NCBI RefSeq assembly: GCF_030378205.1
Contig: NZ_CP127385.1
Coordinates: 7,170,001 to 7,234,000, forward strand
Reading direction: 5' to 3'
DNA: 64,000 nt
Source: Bradyrhizobium sp. NP1
GTDB taxonomy: Bacteria > Pseudomonadota > Alphaproteobacteria > Rhizobiales > Xanthobacteraceae
Shown here: positions 46,601-53,453 of the stretch, in pieces
How the letters are laid out: every line of letters starts with the position of its first letter
How positions within the stretch are numbered: the first letter of the stretch is position 1
Made by a program: the position numbers and the translations under genes
The notes under the pieces: generated by a model
Database searches by the model: none
The model's input: the letters and a program-made list of their open reading frames with translations, nothing else
Told to the model about the DNA's origin: nothing

Positions 46601-49600
46601 GGTCTGCGTGATCGTGATGTTGCCGGCGTCGTTCGGGTTGAAGTTCTCGGCGAACAGGCCGACCGACCCGGCGCCCTGGCCGATCACCATGCCGCCGCTG
46701 CCGGCGATGATGTTGCCGGAGCCCGACGCGCCGATCTCCGCGATGATGCCGTCGCCATTCTGACCGGTGACGGTGCCGGACGGTGTGACCGTGATATCGC
46801 CGACACCGTTCTGGACCACGAGGACGCCGTTGACGGCGCCCGTGATCGTGCCGGCGGGATCGACCGTGACGGTTGCGGGTTTCGCGGCGCTGCCGCCGCT
46901 CGACGTGAAATCGATGCCGTCGCCGCTGCCGGTGACGACGCCGCCCTTGCCGTCGATGATGAAATTGCCGCTGGCCGCGGCCGTCGCGGAAATCGTGCCG
47001 GTAAAGCCCAGCGAATTGTCGAGCTGCAGCGTGCCGGTGCCGGAGCCGCCGGCAAAGAGGACGGCGAGCGCGCTGGTGGCGCCGGCGAGCTCGAGCAGCG
47101 TGCCATCGTCGATCTGGAGCAATCCGGCGCCGCTCAGTCCGCCCGAGAGATTGAGCGAGCCGGCCACCACCTCGATGGTCGCGTTGGTGTTGTTGGTGAC
47201 GGCTGCCGAGACCGTGCTGGCGCCGGACACGTTCTTCACGCTGCCGGAATTGGTCAGGCTGCCGCCGAGGATCGACGCACCGACCAGGTTCAGCAGCGAG
47301 CCGCTCGCGACCGTGACCTTGCCATTGCCGGTGTTGGTCACCGTCGTGGACGTCAGCTTCAGCGTGCTGTTCTTCGTGGCCGCCAGCGTGCCGGTGTTGG
47401 CCACCGGCTCGCCGGTGATGTCCAGTTCGCCGCCATTGGCTTCCAGCGTGCCCGAATTGGTGATGGTCTTGCCGGATGCGGTCTGATTGATGGTCAGCTT
47501 GCCGCCGGTGGCCTCGATGATGCCGCTGTTGTTGACGATGGCGTCGGTGATGGTGTTCGTTCCGGCGGTCGAGTCGAGGATACCCGTGCCGCCGACGGTG
47601 ACGTTCCCGCCGGTAACGGTGGTGCCCCCGTCCACGGTCAAGGTCGTCGGCGGGGGCGGCGGAGAACCGCCGCCTACATCGACCTGGATTGTCCCGGTGT
47701 TGATGACGTTGACGCCGTGCAGCGCGGCGCCCGTTGTTTCGATAAAGACCGTGCCGGCGTTCGAGAGTGTACCACCCGTGATGCTGGAGCCGTCCTGCAG
47801 TGTCAGGCTGGCACTGCCTTCTACCGTCTCGGTGTTGGTGGCCGCACCGTTGCTGATCGAGGCGCCATTCTTCAGCGTCAGCGCGCCGGTGATGTCGATC
47901 GCGCCGTTGACGCCGTTATTGGTGACGGTCTCCTGATCGAGGGCATCGACCCCGGCGACCTTCACCGCGCCGGTGTTGGTCAGCGTGCCGTTCTTCAGGC
48001 CGCTCGTCCCCTGAAGGTTCAGCGTGCCCTTGTTGATGATCGTGCCGCCGCTGATCGAGGTGGCGTCCTGCAGCGTCAGGCTGGCGCTGCCTTCCACCGT
48101 CTCGGTGTTGGTGGCCGCACCGTTGCTGATCGAGGCACCGTTCTTCAGCGTCAGCGCACCGGTGATGTCGATCGCGCCGTTGACGCCGTTGTTGGTGACG
48201 GTCTCCTGGTCGAAGGCATCGACCCCGGCGATCTTCACCGCGCCGGTGTTGGTCAGCGTGCCGTTCTTCAGGCCGCTCGTCCCCTGAAGGTTCAGCGCGC
48301 CCTTGTTGATGATCGTGCCGCCGCTGATAAAGGAGGTGTCCTGCAGCGTCAGGCTGGCGCTGCCTTCCACCGTCTCGGTGTTGCCGGCCGCACCGTTAAT
48401 GATCGAGGCGCCGTTCTTCAGCGTCAGCGCGCCGGTGATGTCGATCGCGCCGTTGACGCCGTTGTTGGTGACGGTCTCCTGGTCGAAGGCATCGACCCCG
48501 GCGACGTTCACCGCGCCGGTGTTGGTCAGCTTGCCGTTCTTCAGGCCGCTCGTCCCCTGCAGGTTCAGCGTGCCCTTGTTGATGATCGTGCCGCCGCTGA
48601 TAAAGCTGGTGTCCTGCAGCGTCAGGCTGGCGCTGCCTTCCACCGTCTCGGTGTTGCCGGCTGCGCCGTTGCTGATCGAGGCGCCGTTCTTCAGCGTCAG
48701 CGCGCCGGTGATGTCGATCGCACCGTTCGTGCCATTATTGGTGACGGTCTCATGGTCGAATGTTTCGGTGCCGCTGACATTGACCTGACCGTAATTGATC
48801 AACGTGCCGCCACTGAGGAAGCTCGTACCCTGAAGGTCCAGCGTGCCGTCGATGGTGACGGTCCCGCCCGTGATGCCTCCGGTAATGCCGTTCGGATTGG
48901 CGTCGAGCACGAGCGTCGCTCCGGCATCGACGTTGATCTGGCCGGAGGTGTCGCCCTGTGCGTTGGCGATGTTGGTCAGGACGTTGAGCGTCCCGCCCTG
49001 GAGCTCGATCAGCCCGGTATTGGTGACGCTGACGTTAAGGCCGAGCGCGGCGAGCACATTGCCGGCGCCGGAAATGATCAGGTTGGGGGCGGCACCGGTG
49101 GAAAGTACAAGCTGGCCTGCGGCGCTGACCGACGATGGCACGGTGGCACCGGTAATGGCATCAATGATGGCGAGCAGATCACTGACCTTCAACAGGCTGC
49201 CGATACCGATACCGACAGTGTAGTTGCCATGGGCATCGCTGGTGATATTGGTCTGCGACGTCGAGAAGGTGATGGTCTTGCCATCGACGGTAAGAACAGA
49301 GCCGCCCTTGATGGCGACACCAAGATCGTTGGAGCCGGCGCCAGCGGTACCGACCAGCAGGGTATCGCCCGTGATCGGTTGCGCGCCAGAGGCGTTGTCG
49401 TTGGTGACGACAGCACCGCCCCGGATATCTCCGCCCTGCCCGAGCTTGAGCGCGCCGGAATTCGCGAGCGCACTCGAATCCTTCAACTCGATCTTGCCGC
49501 CGACAGTAACCGTCCCCGCATTGTGCAGGATCGAGTCGGCGCTGAGGTTGAGGTTCGCGCCAATGGCCAGCGACGCGCCACTCTGAATATCGAGCTCCGG

Positions 49601-51889
49601 CGCCAGCCCGGCGAAATCGTTCATCGTCACCGAGTTCGCGACCGCCTGGGTCCCGTCCGTGACCGTGGCTGGATAGGACGGGGTGTGCGGCTGCAACTGG
49701 TTGGTGATGATGATGACGTCGTCGGAGCCCGTCGGGATATTTCCGGTGCCCCAGTTCGACTTGGTGGTCCAGCTGCCGTCGGGCGACTGATCGTCGGTGG
49801 TGTGAATCCAGACCACCGCCGGGTTGTTGTTGCCGGTGATCGTGACCTCGACGGTCTTGGTGTCGGTGGCGCCCTGCGAATCCGTCAGCGTGACGGTGTA
49901 GATCAGCGTCAGCGTCTGGCCCGGCTCGATGAAGTCGGCAAGGTAGACCGGCAGGTCGTTCAGCTTCCAGGTGATGGTGCCGGTGCCCGAACCGGTGCTG
50001 TCGTCTCCCTGGTTGATCGCAACGTAAAGAGCCTGGGCGAAAGTATCCATCGGCGACTGGTACAGCTGGTCGAGCTGCGCCAGGTTCAGTGTCCGGCCGT
50101 CGGCGAGCGTCAGCGTTGCGCCCGTCAGGAGCCTCGCAACCGTGTGGGTGTCGGTCAGGTCGGGGTCGGTGAACGCGAACGTTCCCGCTGTCACCAGGTT
50201 GTTGCTCGATTGCAGCGTCCCGCCCACGGTCGCCGTGCCCGCGGTGAATTCGATCAGCTGGATCTGCTTGTCGGTCGTGATGACCGGCGTGTCGTTGGTG
50301 CCGGTGACGACGATCGTGAACTTGATCTTGGTGAACTCGGTCGTCGGATCCTGGGTGAAGCCGTTGTCGACCGTTGCCTCATAGGTCAGCGTCAGCGTCT
50401 CGCCCGCGGCGAGGAAGTCGAAGGCGTGGTCGGCAATCTTGTAGGACCAGGTCGCCGTGCCGTGGTTCTTGGCCGCCGGATCCTGCGTCACCACCAGCTT
50501 GACTTCGGTGGCCTTGATGTCCGCCTTCTGCAAATCATTGAGATTCGCGATCGGCTGGCCCGTCCCGTCAGTATAGGTGAAGGAGTCAAAGGCGATTGAT
50601 ACGGTCGGCTGGTCGCCGGCATTGGGATCGGCATAGCTGACCGAGCCGCTCGCGGTATCGGGCGTGGAGCTGGCGGTCGTGAGCGTGAGCTCCGTGGTCG
50701 TACCGCCGATAGCCGTGGCGTCCGGCGCCACCGGATCGCGCGCATTCGGATCCGTCGGAGCACCCTGCGGCGTGGTCGTTGATTTGACGGTCGTGGTCGT
50801 CGTCGTCGTGGTCGTCGTCGACCCGTCCTTGGACTGCGGATTGCCCGTGTGCGTCGTATCCGGAGGGGTGCTCGAACCGCTCGTCGTGCTCGCCGTCTTG
50901 GTGACGGGATTGGTCAGGTCGGCGAATTTCTGCTGGAAGACGTCCGTGATCAGCTTCTGCGCATCGGGCGTCAGCGATGCGAGGCCGGTCGAGACGATGC
51001 CATTGATGATCTTGACCTCGGTGCCGGCGGCATTGACGGTCGCGATCGGCTGCAGCGTGAGCTTGTCGAGCAGCACGTAATTGCCCGTCGTGCCGTCCGG
51101 CTCGACCAGGACCTGAAAGCTCGCGGTCGGCGTCGCCGGCGCGCCATTGACCGAGGTCGACACGTCGAAGTCGATCTGCACCAGCACCGCGGTGCCGCGG
51201 ATGCCCATGGTCGCGACCGGCGTATCGATCTTCATGTCGCCGTGCTTGGCGGTCTCGCCGGCGACGAAGGAGATGGTGCCGGACACCAGGCTGAACAGCG
51301 TCGAATTGCCCGACCCGTTGGGGTCGTAGACCATTTCGTTGAGCACCATCCTCGCATTCGAGGACAGGCCGAACACGGTGCCGTCGATGAAGGTGATGCC
51401 GACAGACGAATCGGCGTTGGTCTGGACGATGTCGCCTTTTTCGACGTTGTCGCCGAGGTGCAGGATGATCGAGACGCCGTTGCGGACCACCGTCGCGCCG
51501 CCGGCAAGCTTGGTGACGTGGCCGATGACCTTGCCGGCCGTGGCCGAAGGATCGGCCTGGGCATACTGCGTCTGCCCGGTCAGGGCGTTGACGAGATCGC
51601 CGGCCAGATGCGCGCCGTCGGACGACGCCAGCGGCGCGCGTTTTTCACCCTTGAAATAGTCGTGAAGAACGAGCTCGCGGCCGTCCTTGGACAGAACAAG
51701 GTCGACACCGGAACGCGTGAAATCGGCGTGGAAGAGCAGATCCGCGTCTGACACGAAAATCGCGTCCGCGGGAGCCTTCGCGTGGGGCGAATCCAGATGA
51801 ACATACGCGGGAGAATGATGCGTAGCCCGGCCGTCGACGGACAGCATGGCGTCAAATTTGCCCGCGTAATTCAAAGCCCCACCGTGCAA
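37619..51889 (-). CDS. Giant RTX/VCBS adhesin-like protein with FecR domain
   Basis: One uninterrupted frame of 4756 codons. From the N-terminus: a BapA-prefix-like region (about 30-120), a FecR domain (about 135-245, ending DTPVATMGIRGTAV), a Thr-rich linker (about 331-375), two VCBS domains (about 410-715), a long glycine/asparagine-rich beta-helix-like region (about 720-2600) including near-identical 91-residue repeats, paired Ig-like repeats of 119 and 120 residues (about 2670-3150), a cadherin-like domain, a LamG domain (about 3927-4140), HAF repeats (about 4150-4425), more cadherin-like domains and one RTX block near the end. There is no Sec signal; the RTX C-terminus implies type I secretion. 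The start is uncertain: TTG at 51889, TTG at 51874 after GGTGGGG, or ATG at 51847. It is likely a cell-surface adhesin. Confidence 0.9.
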   Translation of the reverse strand: MHGGALNYAGKFDAMLSVDGRATHHSPAYVHLDSPHAKAPADAIFVSDADLLFHADFTRSGVDLVLSKDGRELVLHDYFKGEKRAPLASSDGAHLAGDLVNALTGQTQYAQADPSATAGKVIGHVTKLAGGATVVRNGVSIILHLGDNVEKGDIVQTNADSSVGITFIDGTVFGLSSNARMVLNEMVYDPNGSGNSTLFSLVSGTISFVAGETAKHGDMKIDTPVATMGIRGTAVLVQIDFDVSTSVNGAPATPTASFQVLVEPDGTTGNYVLLDKLTLQPIATVNAAGTEVKIINGIVSTGLASLTPDAQKLITDVFQQKFADLTNPVTKTASTTSGSSTPPDTTHTGNPQSKDGSTTTTTTTTTTVKSTTTPQGAPTDPNARDPVAPDATAIGGTTTELTLTTASSTPDTASGSVSYADPNAGDQPTVSIAFDSFTYTDGTGQPIANLNDLQKADIKATEVKLVVTQDPAAKNHGTATWSYKIADHAFDFLAAGETLTLTYEATVDNGFTQDPTTEFTKIKFTIVVTGTNDTPVITTDKQIQLIEFTAGTATVGGTLQSSNNLVTAGTFAFTDPDLTDTHTVARLLTGATLTLADGRTLNLAQLDQLYQSPMDTFAQALYVAINQGDDSTGSGTGTITWKLNDLPVYLADFIEPGQTLTLIYTVTLTDSQGATDTKTVEVTITGNNNPAVVWIHTTDDQSPDGSWTTKSNWGTGNIPTGSDDVIIITNQLQPHTPSYPATVTDGTQAVANSVTMNDFAGLAPELDIQSGASLAIGANLNLSADSILHNAGTVTVGGKIELKDSSALANSGALKLGQGGDIRGGAVVTNDNASGAQPITGDTLLVGTAGAGSNDLGVAIKGGSVLTVDGKTITFSTSQTNITSDAHGNYTVGIGIGSLLKVSDLLAIIDAITGATVPSSVSAAGQLVLSTGAAPNLIISGAGNVLAALGLNVSVTNTGLIELQGGTLNVLTNIANAQGDTSGQINVDAGATLVLDANPNGITGGITGGTVTIDGTLDLQGTSFLSGGTLINYGQVNVSGTETFDHETVTNNGTNGAIDITGALTLKNGASISNGAAGNTETVEGSASLTLQDTSFISGGTIINKGTLNLQGTSGLKNGKLTNTGAVNVAGVDAFDQETVTNNGVNGAIDITGALTLKNGASIINGAAGNTETVEGSASLTLQDTSFISGGTIINKGALNLQGTSGLKNGTLTNTGAVKIAGVDAFDQETVTNNGVNGAIDITGALTLKNGASISNGAATNTETVEGSASLTLQDATSISGGTIINKGTLNLQGTSGLKNGTLTNTGAVKVAGVDALDQETVTNNGVNGAIDITGALTLKNGASISNGAATNTETVEGSASLTLQDGSSITGGTLSNAGTVFIETTGAALHGVNVINTGTIQVDVGGGSPPPPPTTLTVDGGTTVTGGNVTVGGTGILDSTAGTNTITDAIVNNSGIIEATGGKLTINQTASGKTITNSGTLEANGGELDITGEPVANTGTLAATKNSTLKLTSTTVTNTGNGKVTVASGSLLNLVGASILGGSLTNSGSVKNVSGASTVSAAVTNNTNATIEVVAGSLNLSGGLSGAGLLQIDDGTLLELAGATSALAVLFAGGSGTGTLQLDNSLGFTGTISATAAASGNFIIDGKGGVVTGSGDGIDFTSSGGSAAKPATVTVDPAGTITGAVNGVLVVQNGVGDITVTPSGTVTGQNGDGIIAEIGASGSGNIIAGSGGMVIGQGAGSVGLFAENFNPNDAGNITITQTGGASGGHDGIKAITLGSGNITIEAGGVITAGVQFGIRAEDHGTGHVSVQTDDGTTINSGGTGISAVNLDDRVAASFNSTVTVTARGTINSGTTNNPSGSVPAGINAGYFGSAGVANTGINGTVSVDNFANITAAAGYGINAFNWGVGNVTVHEEANTSITAAQTGIAAFSLSGGKGDVTITVDQGVTVSTVSPTPTSNSSYGVQAFSQGPGKITVTTSNGDTINSGSSGIVATDGATTLDASAGSTITVTARGIINSGANLNTSGSTPAGILAGYTGNNGGNAVADPSVHGAVLVDNFATITAAAGFGINAFNGGQGNITVHNETGASVTGVNVGIRAVELSGAAGDISITNDGTTSGQTGVLASTNGVGGISVTNTGQITGTTNVGLRVAQDGAGVNGSSTITNSGHIAGGIFNSVQFAAISIAENATGTAKIDNTGTIGASSASVAIVETGGGVTINNNPDGVINGSITVANATFSNEVGATWNAGGASQFGASAYTGATPTSIDNDGTINLSAASISSVSGLTIDNSGTIDALSGTSAITGAGITNTGTIEATGTGTLQLNSTTVTNAVTVGDVTTDGLVSVAAGSTLVLSGSGIDGGKITSLGTVEIAGDSSITNDAFANHQLTVDSGKTLKLNGTTVTGGFVTGTSISATLAIDDGKTLKLSGVSINGGTINNGSVAGTGSIDIIGSSAIGNATLNKGGVTIESGQTLTLTGDTINGTTITFAGTGDTLKLDATSAANFHGTISGLVTGDFIDLMGVTVSTAVWNGSTLVINGTGTTYQISSLPSGDTFAFKSDGQGGTLLEVLPETLTVGSSPATGVETTAVPLHFSDALTGGATLTAFVISGIPANAVLSDGTHTQTVTGGTLDVAGWNLANLTITPTNDSNFVLSAMVTSTDPNGFHYTVPATETVTVNPTSPSLTWAASVSSTEAVISLAALSETITGQTGDSNVGNTLTISGVPQGAVLSDGHGHSAIGNGTAIDVSAWTLSSLTIDTTGASVPTGNFTLTATATEKDAEGNVSAATSVSEQVIVNPTAPTLTWAASASGTETVISLGTLSETITSHTGDGNVSDTLTINGVPQGAVLSDGHGHSAIGNGAAIDVSAWTLSSLTIDTSGASVPAGNFTLTATATEKDAEGNVSASTSASEQVTIDPAAPTVAPVTVSTVEGAAVALNLGIAATNLEGDGNTLNAVTLTFTVPANDTYTFTNGSGLNQTFAAGANQTLTLTPAQLAGLSITTTNASNVSLTVSATQIDAEGDVSHTAAGTEIVTVNPTAPTVAPVAVSGVEGAPIALNLGIAPTNQAGDSNTLNAVTLTFTVPANASFTFTNGSGLNQTFTAGANQTLTLTPAQLAGLSITTATAGAIALAVSATEVDTDGNVSQAAIGSETVTVNPSQNYLWGTAVIPEPGNHTFNPIGNFNIAVGTGALLFGTSPSSGFNPSGPDVVTESAVLFDSFVLPYRSGIQTVQSSTTQLPFKYQTIAPATASGPEALVFYSTETNGVSTIYQQIISEPNGPNGSLILGSATALESNVGGQLISLYDGYTTINPDLTTSPTMTSYEIAWANFNPSTGAYQENFQIFSPTGTSLSPVVTIQSGSATASTIPAWQFRNAGSLNVSGVAVPYAAVIAVADPTNPHLTDVRFQGYNADGTANSHINFLLKPDLTAFPTATASTITAPSTGASLLYTPNGTLNSGFSAAWSETVTDATGNHSQVEFVMFRGSGQLISHTTFQVPDAQNIRVGSFNNNGNSAEYLVYGDNNSTTIVEFDQNGHQIASVTDTAHHGVTYGDFEVLGDGRVALTYPDPAQYTTDIFDLRQAGLSNPTLSTTSANYVAGTHFADTVTGASGVNNFYDFVGSATGTPTDTFTGGATNSFNEAVFTDGLSNFTLTVNGTTASIVSNDSAHGGTLNTSNVQALLFGATSDPAPSATGGLEVTAHETLVMLGNFQGGNSYPVTIDATGTLEIAAANSFEQATFNGAGTLQLDQSQSYHGMISGFAAGSAIDLKDIHYSSNVTDIWNAANNTLTISDGTHTTTLFIAGSGYTQDSFALQQDGGTGTKLVIGTEAHDVTLAANQVAFHENSATTIATSVLSENDAENDTDLLVTAVGGTSAHGGNVSLNGGIITYTPAANFTGSDSFTYTLIDDGLTSTATASFKVAPAAVGFDGHTVASGSIATTNVGNGSDGVTLDGWVNWNGHGVAGEPQLLFYNGSTSDAGLGVNGQVTSDGLLDLQIQNGGIGGIDTHVKIAANQWHDVALTHVNGVFDLYVDGALAYSGSGSVNNVPGPSHYPDHMMIGGVVSDEDGTSFSTEGFKGSISNVSVWNTALSASQIQSTDFSALTGSEAGLAAYYKLNDGSGSTVLDLVNGAGNLTLSNADAWHAPPANSVGTPTFTTLDFAGDANTQAIGINDAGVVVGQADASPTHQVGWSYNNGIFTSIVATNSNDAQDTSGHDVNNAGTIVGDYSPVRSTPRYGFTDNAGSFTQLTSDSPGASTNANGINDAGVIVGSDYLHSGTRYSGYIYSDGSFTYFSAPGAANPLGDTFANGINNEGQIVGSFNPNAGNANGYQGYLDDHGTFTTISDPLGVNGTHAQGINDFGQIVGFYTDANGVQHGFLDSGGTFITLDDPLGVNGTVVNGINNLGEVVGYYLDGNNASHGFEASLNGFTAHLNQPLTLTNLSVSDAEAGNDPIEVTLSVHHGSLNLANTAGLTVGGLGTGSVSLTGSQSAIDNALAGGVTYATNLTSIGSDALTITTNDQGHNSSGVAQTTTEQVALTVDGPVIETDQFQVSGGQNGPATITGLKVIDPDAGANDIFTVTATTQQAASGSTISPGAGSGHLSDINAELASITYNPGATPPQQDAVSFTVTDSHGASDTVNFIFNQGGGNGPVTLTGTSGNDVIIGSNNGDTLTGNGGQDQFVFKPASGGSVQHTITDFNTALDTIDVRQFASIASLSNITTTQQGTDTLVTLDANDSILLKHVTATNLHASDFIFHT
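37851..37932 (-). other. RTX nonapeptide block at the C-terminus of the giant protein
   Basis: GTSGNDVIIGSNNGDTLTGNGGQDQF contains the calcium-binding G-G-x-G-x-D-x type repeat. It is about 80 residues before the stop and is followed by FNTALDTIDVRQF and the hydrophobic ending ATNLHASDFIFHT, as in type I secretion signals. Confidence 0.85.
38615..39445 (-). repeat. HAF-type repeats within the giant protein
   Basis: At least six copies of a G-I-N-[DN]-x-G-x-[IV]-V-G motif recur at about 40-50 residues (for example GINDAGVVVGQ, GINDAGVIVGS, GINNEGQIVGS, GINDFGQIVGF, GINNLGEVVGY). This is the extracellular HAF repeat, probably a beta-propeller. Confidence 0.85.
39470..40110 (-). other. LamG/concanavalin A-like domain within the giant protein
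   Basis: The segment includes VTLDGWVNWNG, ANQWHDVALTHVNGVFDLYVDGALAYSG and FKGSISNVSVWNTALSASQI, the standard core of a LamG-like sugar-binding jelly roll. It lies just before the HAF repeats. Confidence 0.8.
42427..43870 (-). repeat. Two pairs of Ig-like repeats within the giant protein
   Basis: Two near-identical 119-residue units (shared DNA anchor TCCTTTTCGG at 43191 and 43548, 357 bp apart) are followed in the protein by two 120-residue units (anchor GCTGCGCCGG at 42541 and 42901, 360 bp apart). They end with VNPTAPT-like linkers and resemble bacterial Ig-like adhesin domains. Confidence 0.85.
47776..48757 (-). repeat. 273-bp (91-residue) near-identical tandem repeats
   Basis: The anchor GTCCTGCAG recurs at 47792, 48065, 48338 and 48611, exactly 273 bp apart. 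Each unit encodes NTETVEGSASLTLQD, then a GGTIINKG segment, GTSGLKNG and ETVTNNGVNGAIDITG. Copies differ at few bases, so the array is recent or kept uniform by recombination. Confidence 0.93.
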
Positions 51890-52486
51890 TGGTTAATAAG
51901 TATATAAAAATCAGTCGTCTAAGCTTGCATATCATCGGTCCGGCCATCGCGAAACCATCTAATGCTTGTGTGACTTCATCCCACAGAGGCGGCTGCGCGC
52001 GATCGGGATCAATGGCCGTGCCGAGCTAACCAGTATTGTTTCAGGGGTTCCGTGGTATTATCCGACCGTTTTGAAGCATATACCGATCGGTATAAGTATT
52101 TGGATGTATATCCATAGCCCGTAATACTTAGTACACCTCTTGCCTGCCATCCCGCGGTCGATATTGCGCCAGGTTTTCAGCAAAAACTGTGAGCTGGATA
52201 ACAGAATCGCGATTTCCACCCGCAATTAGCCATAGCCAAGGGAATTTGCGGCAAGCACGACACAGCAGGTGTTTTTTTACTTTTTCGCTACCCTTTCCGG
52301 GTGCCGCGCCCCGCATTCGTAAAATTGTCGGGAAAAAAACCGACAGAGCTTCAGCGTGTTTTACGCTTTTCGGCCGCCTGAGGCCGTCTTTAAGCCGAAT
52401 AAAAGCGTCCCCTCCGATCATGGCCCCAACGATCCGGTCACGAAGAGGCGTGAAGCGCCCGTCGATGCCGGACATGGGGGCGTCAG
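51890..52486. promoter_or_regulatory. 597-bp AT-richer divergent region between giant protein and LapG-like genes
   Basis: This gap is distinctly richer in A and T than its surroundings (for example TTAATAAGTATATAAAAATC at 51893-51912). It contains the promoters of both divergent genes and a perfect 16-bp palindrome (52079-52094). No convincing gene was found in it; short open frames there have no family features. Confidence 0.7.
52079..52094. promoter_or_regulatory. Perfect palindrome TATACCGATCGGTATA
   Basis: A 16-bp perfect palindrome lies 190 bp upstream of the giant-protein gene and 390 bp upstream of the LapG-like gene. It looks like a dimeric regulator's operator; the regulator is unknown. 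Confidence 0.45.
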
Positions 52487-53302
52487 ATGGGAACCTTCGG
52501 TCACACGCGCGGGTTGCGCGCAGCGCTATCTGCACGGGCGCTGTTCGCATTGGCTCTGGCCTGCCTGGGTCCGGCGACGGATGGGCGCGCCGGCGTGCTC
52601 GACGGCACGAAAGCGGCGCAGGCATCGCTGCCGCCGGGCGAACCGTTCGGGCTCGGCGCGATGCGCATCAATTTCGGCGGCCTGCGCGACAAGTGGCTTG
52701 CCGTGCAACGCCGGCTCGACGACGAGCGGGTGCAGCTTGCGCTTTGTGACGGCGACCGTGAACGCTGCGCCTCGCCCGCCGCGCTGCAGTTTCTCGCCAT
52801 CGTCGATGCCGCAAGGGAACGCGACGGGCGCGCGCGGCTCGGCGAGGTCAACCGCGCGGTCAACCTGGCCATCCGGCCGATGAGCGACCTTGCGCAATAC
52901 GGCGAGATCGATGTCTGGAATTCACCGCTGGTCACCTTCTTTCGTGGCGCAGGCGATTGCGAGGACTATGCGATCGCCAAATACATGGCGCTCCGCGCGG
53001 CCGGACTGGCGGAAGCCGACCTGCGCATCGTGGTGCTGCACGACACCATGCTTGACGAGGATCACGCGGTAGCCGCGGTGCGGCTGGACGGCCGCTGGCT
53101 CCTGCTCGACAACCGCCGCATGGCAATGATCGAGGATGTCCAGATCAAGCATTACCGCCCGCTGTTCGTCATCGACCAGTCCGGCGTGATGCAGTATCAG
53201 GATGCGCCGCTTGCGGTGGCAACGCCGGAGCGCGGGTTCACCGTCTCCGCGGTGCCGGCCCTGGCGGCACAGCCCGAGCCGGCTGAGCCTTCCGCGAACT
53301 GA
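52487..53302 (+). CDS. lapG: LapG-like periplasmic transglutaminase-fold cysteine protease
   Basis: This 271-residue protein belongs to the bacterial transglutaminase-like cysteine proteinase (LapG/BTLCP) family. A signal peptide is likely (about 1-35). The triad is C158 (GAGDCEDYAIAKYMAL), H193 (LDEDHAVAAVR) and D208 (LLLDNRR). The acidic residues E159 and D160 next to the cysteine occupy the calcium-site position known in LapG. NSPLVTFFRGAGDCED is a family hallmark. In Pseudomonas LapG cuts the N-terminus of the adhesin LapA and releases it from the surface; the giant protein encoded divergently is the evident target. No LapD-like c-di-GMP receptor is in the window. Confidence 0.88.
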   Translation: MGTFGHTRGLRAALSARALFALALACLGPATDGRAGVLDGTKAAQASLPPGEPFGLGAMRINFGGLRDKWLAVQRRLDDERVQLALCDGDRERCASPAALQFLAIVDAARERDGRARLGEVNRAVNLAIRPMSDLAQYGEIDVWNSPLVTFFRGAGDCEDYAIAKYMALRAAGLAEADLRIVVLHDTMLDEDHAVAAVRLDGRWLLLDNRRMAMIEDVQIKHYRPLFVIDQSGVMQYQDAPLAVATPERGFTVSAVPALAAQPEPAEPSAN

Positions 53303-53453
53303 GCCGCATTCCGAAAGCCACCACCGTCTCGCCTCGAGGCGGTCGGAGGCGCATGCTCTTGACCCGAAACGGTTCTTCGAAAAACCGTATCCACCTCTCC
53401 ACATCCTGCGGTAGCATGGCGGCACAGTTGTGGATTTGACGGGGAAGGCGAGC

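Noticed and set aside
47776..48757. Regular repeats that might suggest a CRISPR array
   Set aside because: The 273-bp period, in-frame coding and absence of short repeats with unique spacers show protein-coding tandem repeats.
44366..50599. A 2077-codon open frame on the plus strand opposite the giant adhesin gene
   Set aside because: It is composed of Arg/Asp/Gly/Val-rich low-information sequence that mirrors the codon bias and repeats of the minus-strand gene, and has no domain features. Similar shadows at 37994-40054, 40100-41434 and 41465-42847 were rejected for the same reason.
50790..50830. GTCGTCGTC simple repeat as a phase-variation site
   Set aside because: It is a triplet repeat encoding the Thr linker, so length changes keep the frame and would not switch the gene off.
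52128..52625. Short open frames on both strands in the adhesin/protease gap
   Set aside because: No convincing ribosome sites or recognisable domains, composition typical of chance frames, and partial overlap with the protease gene.
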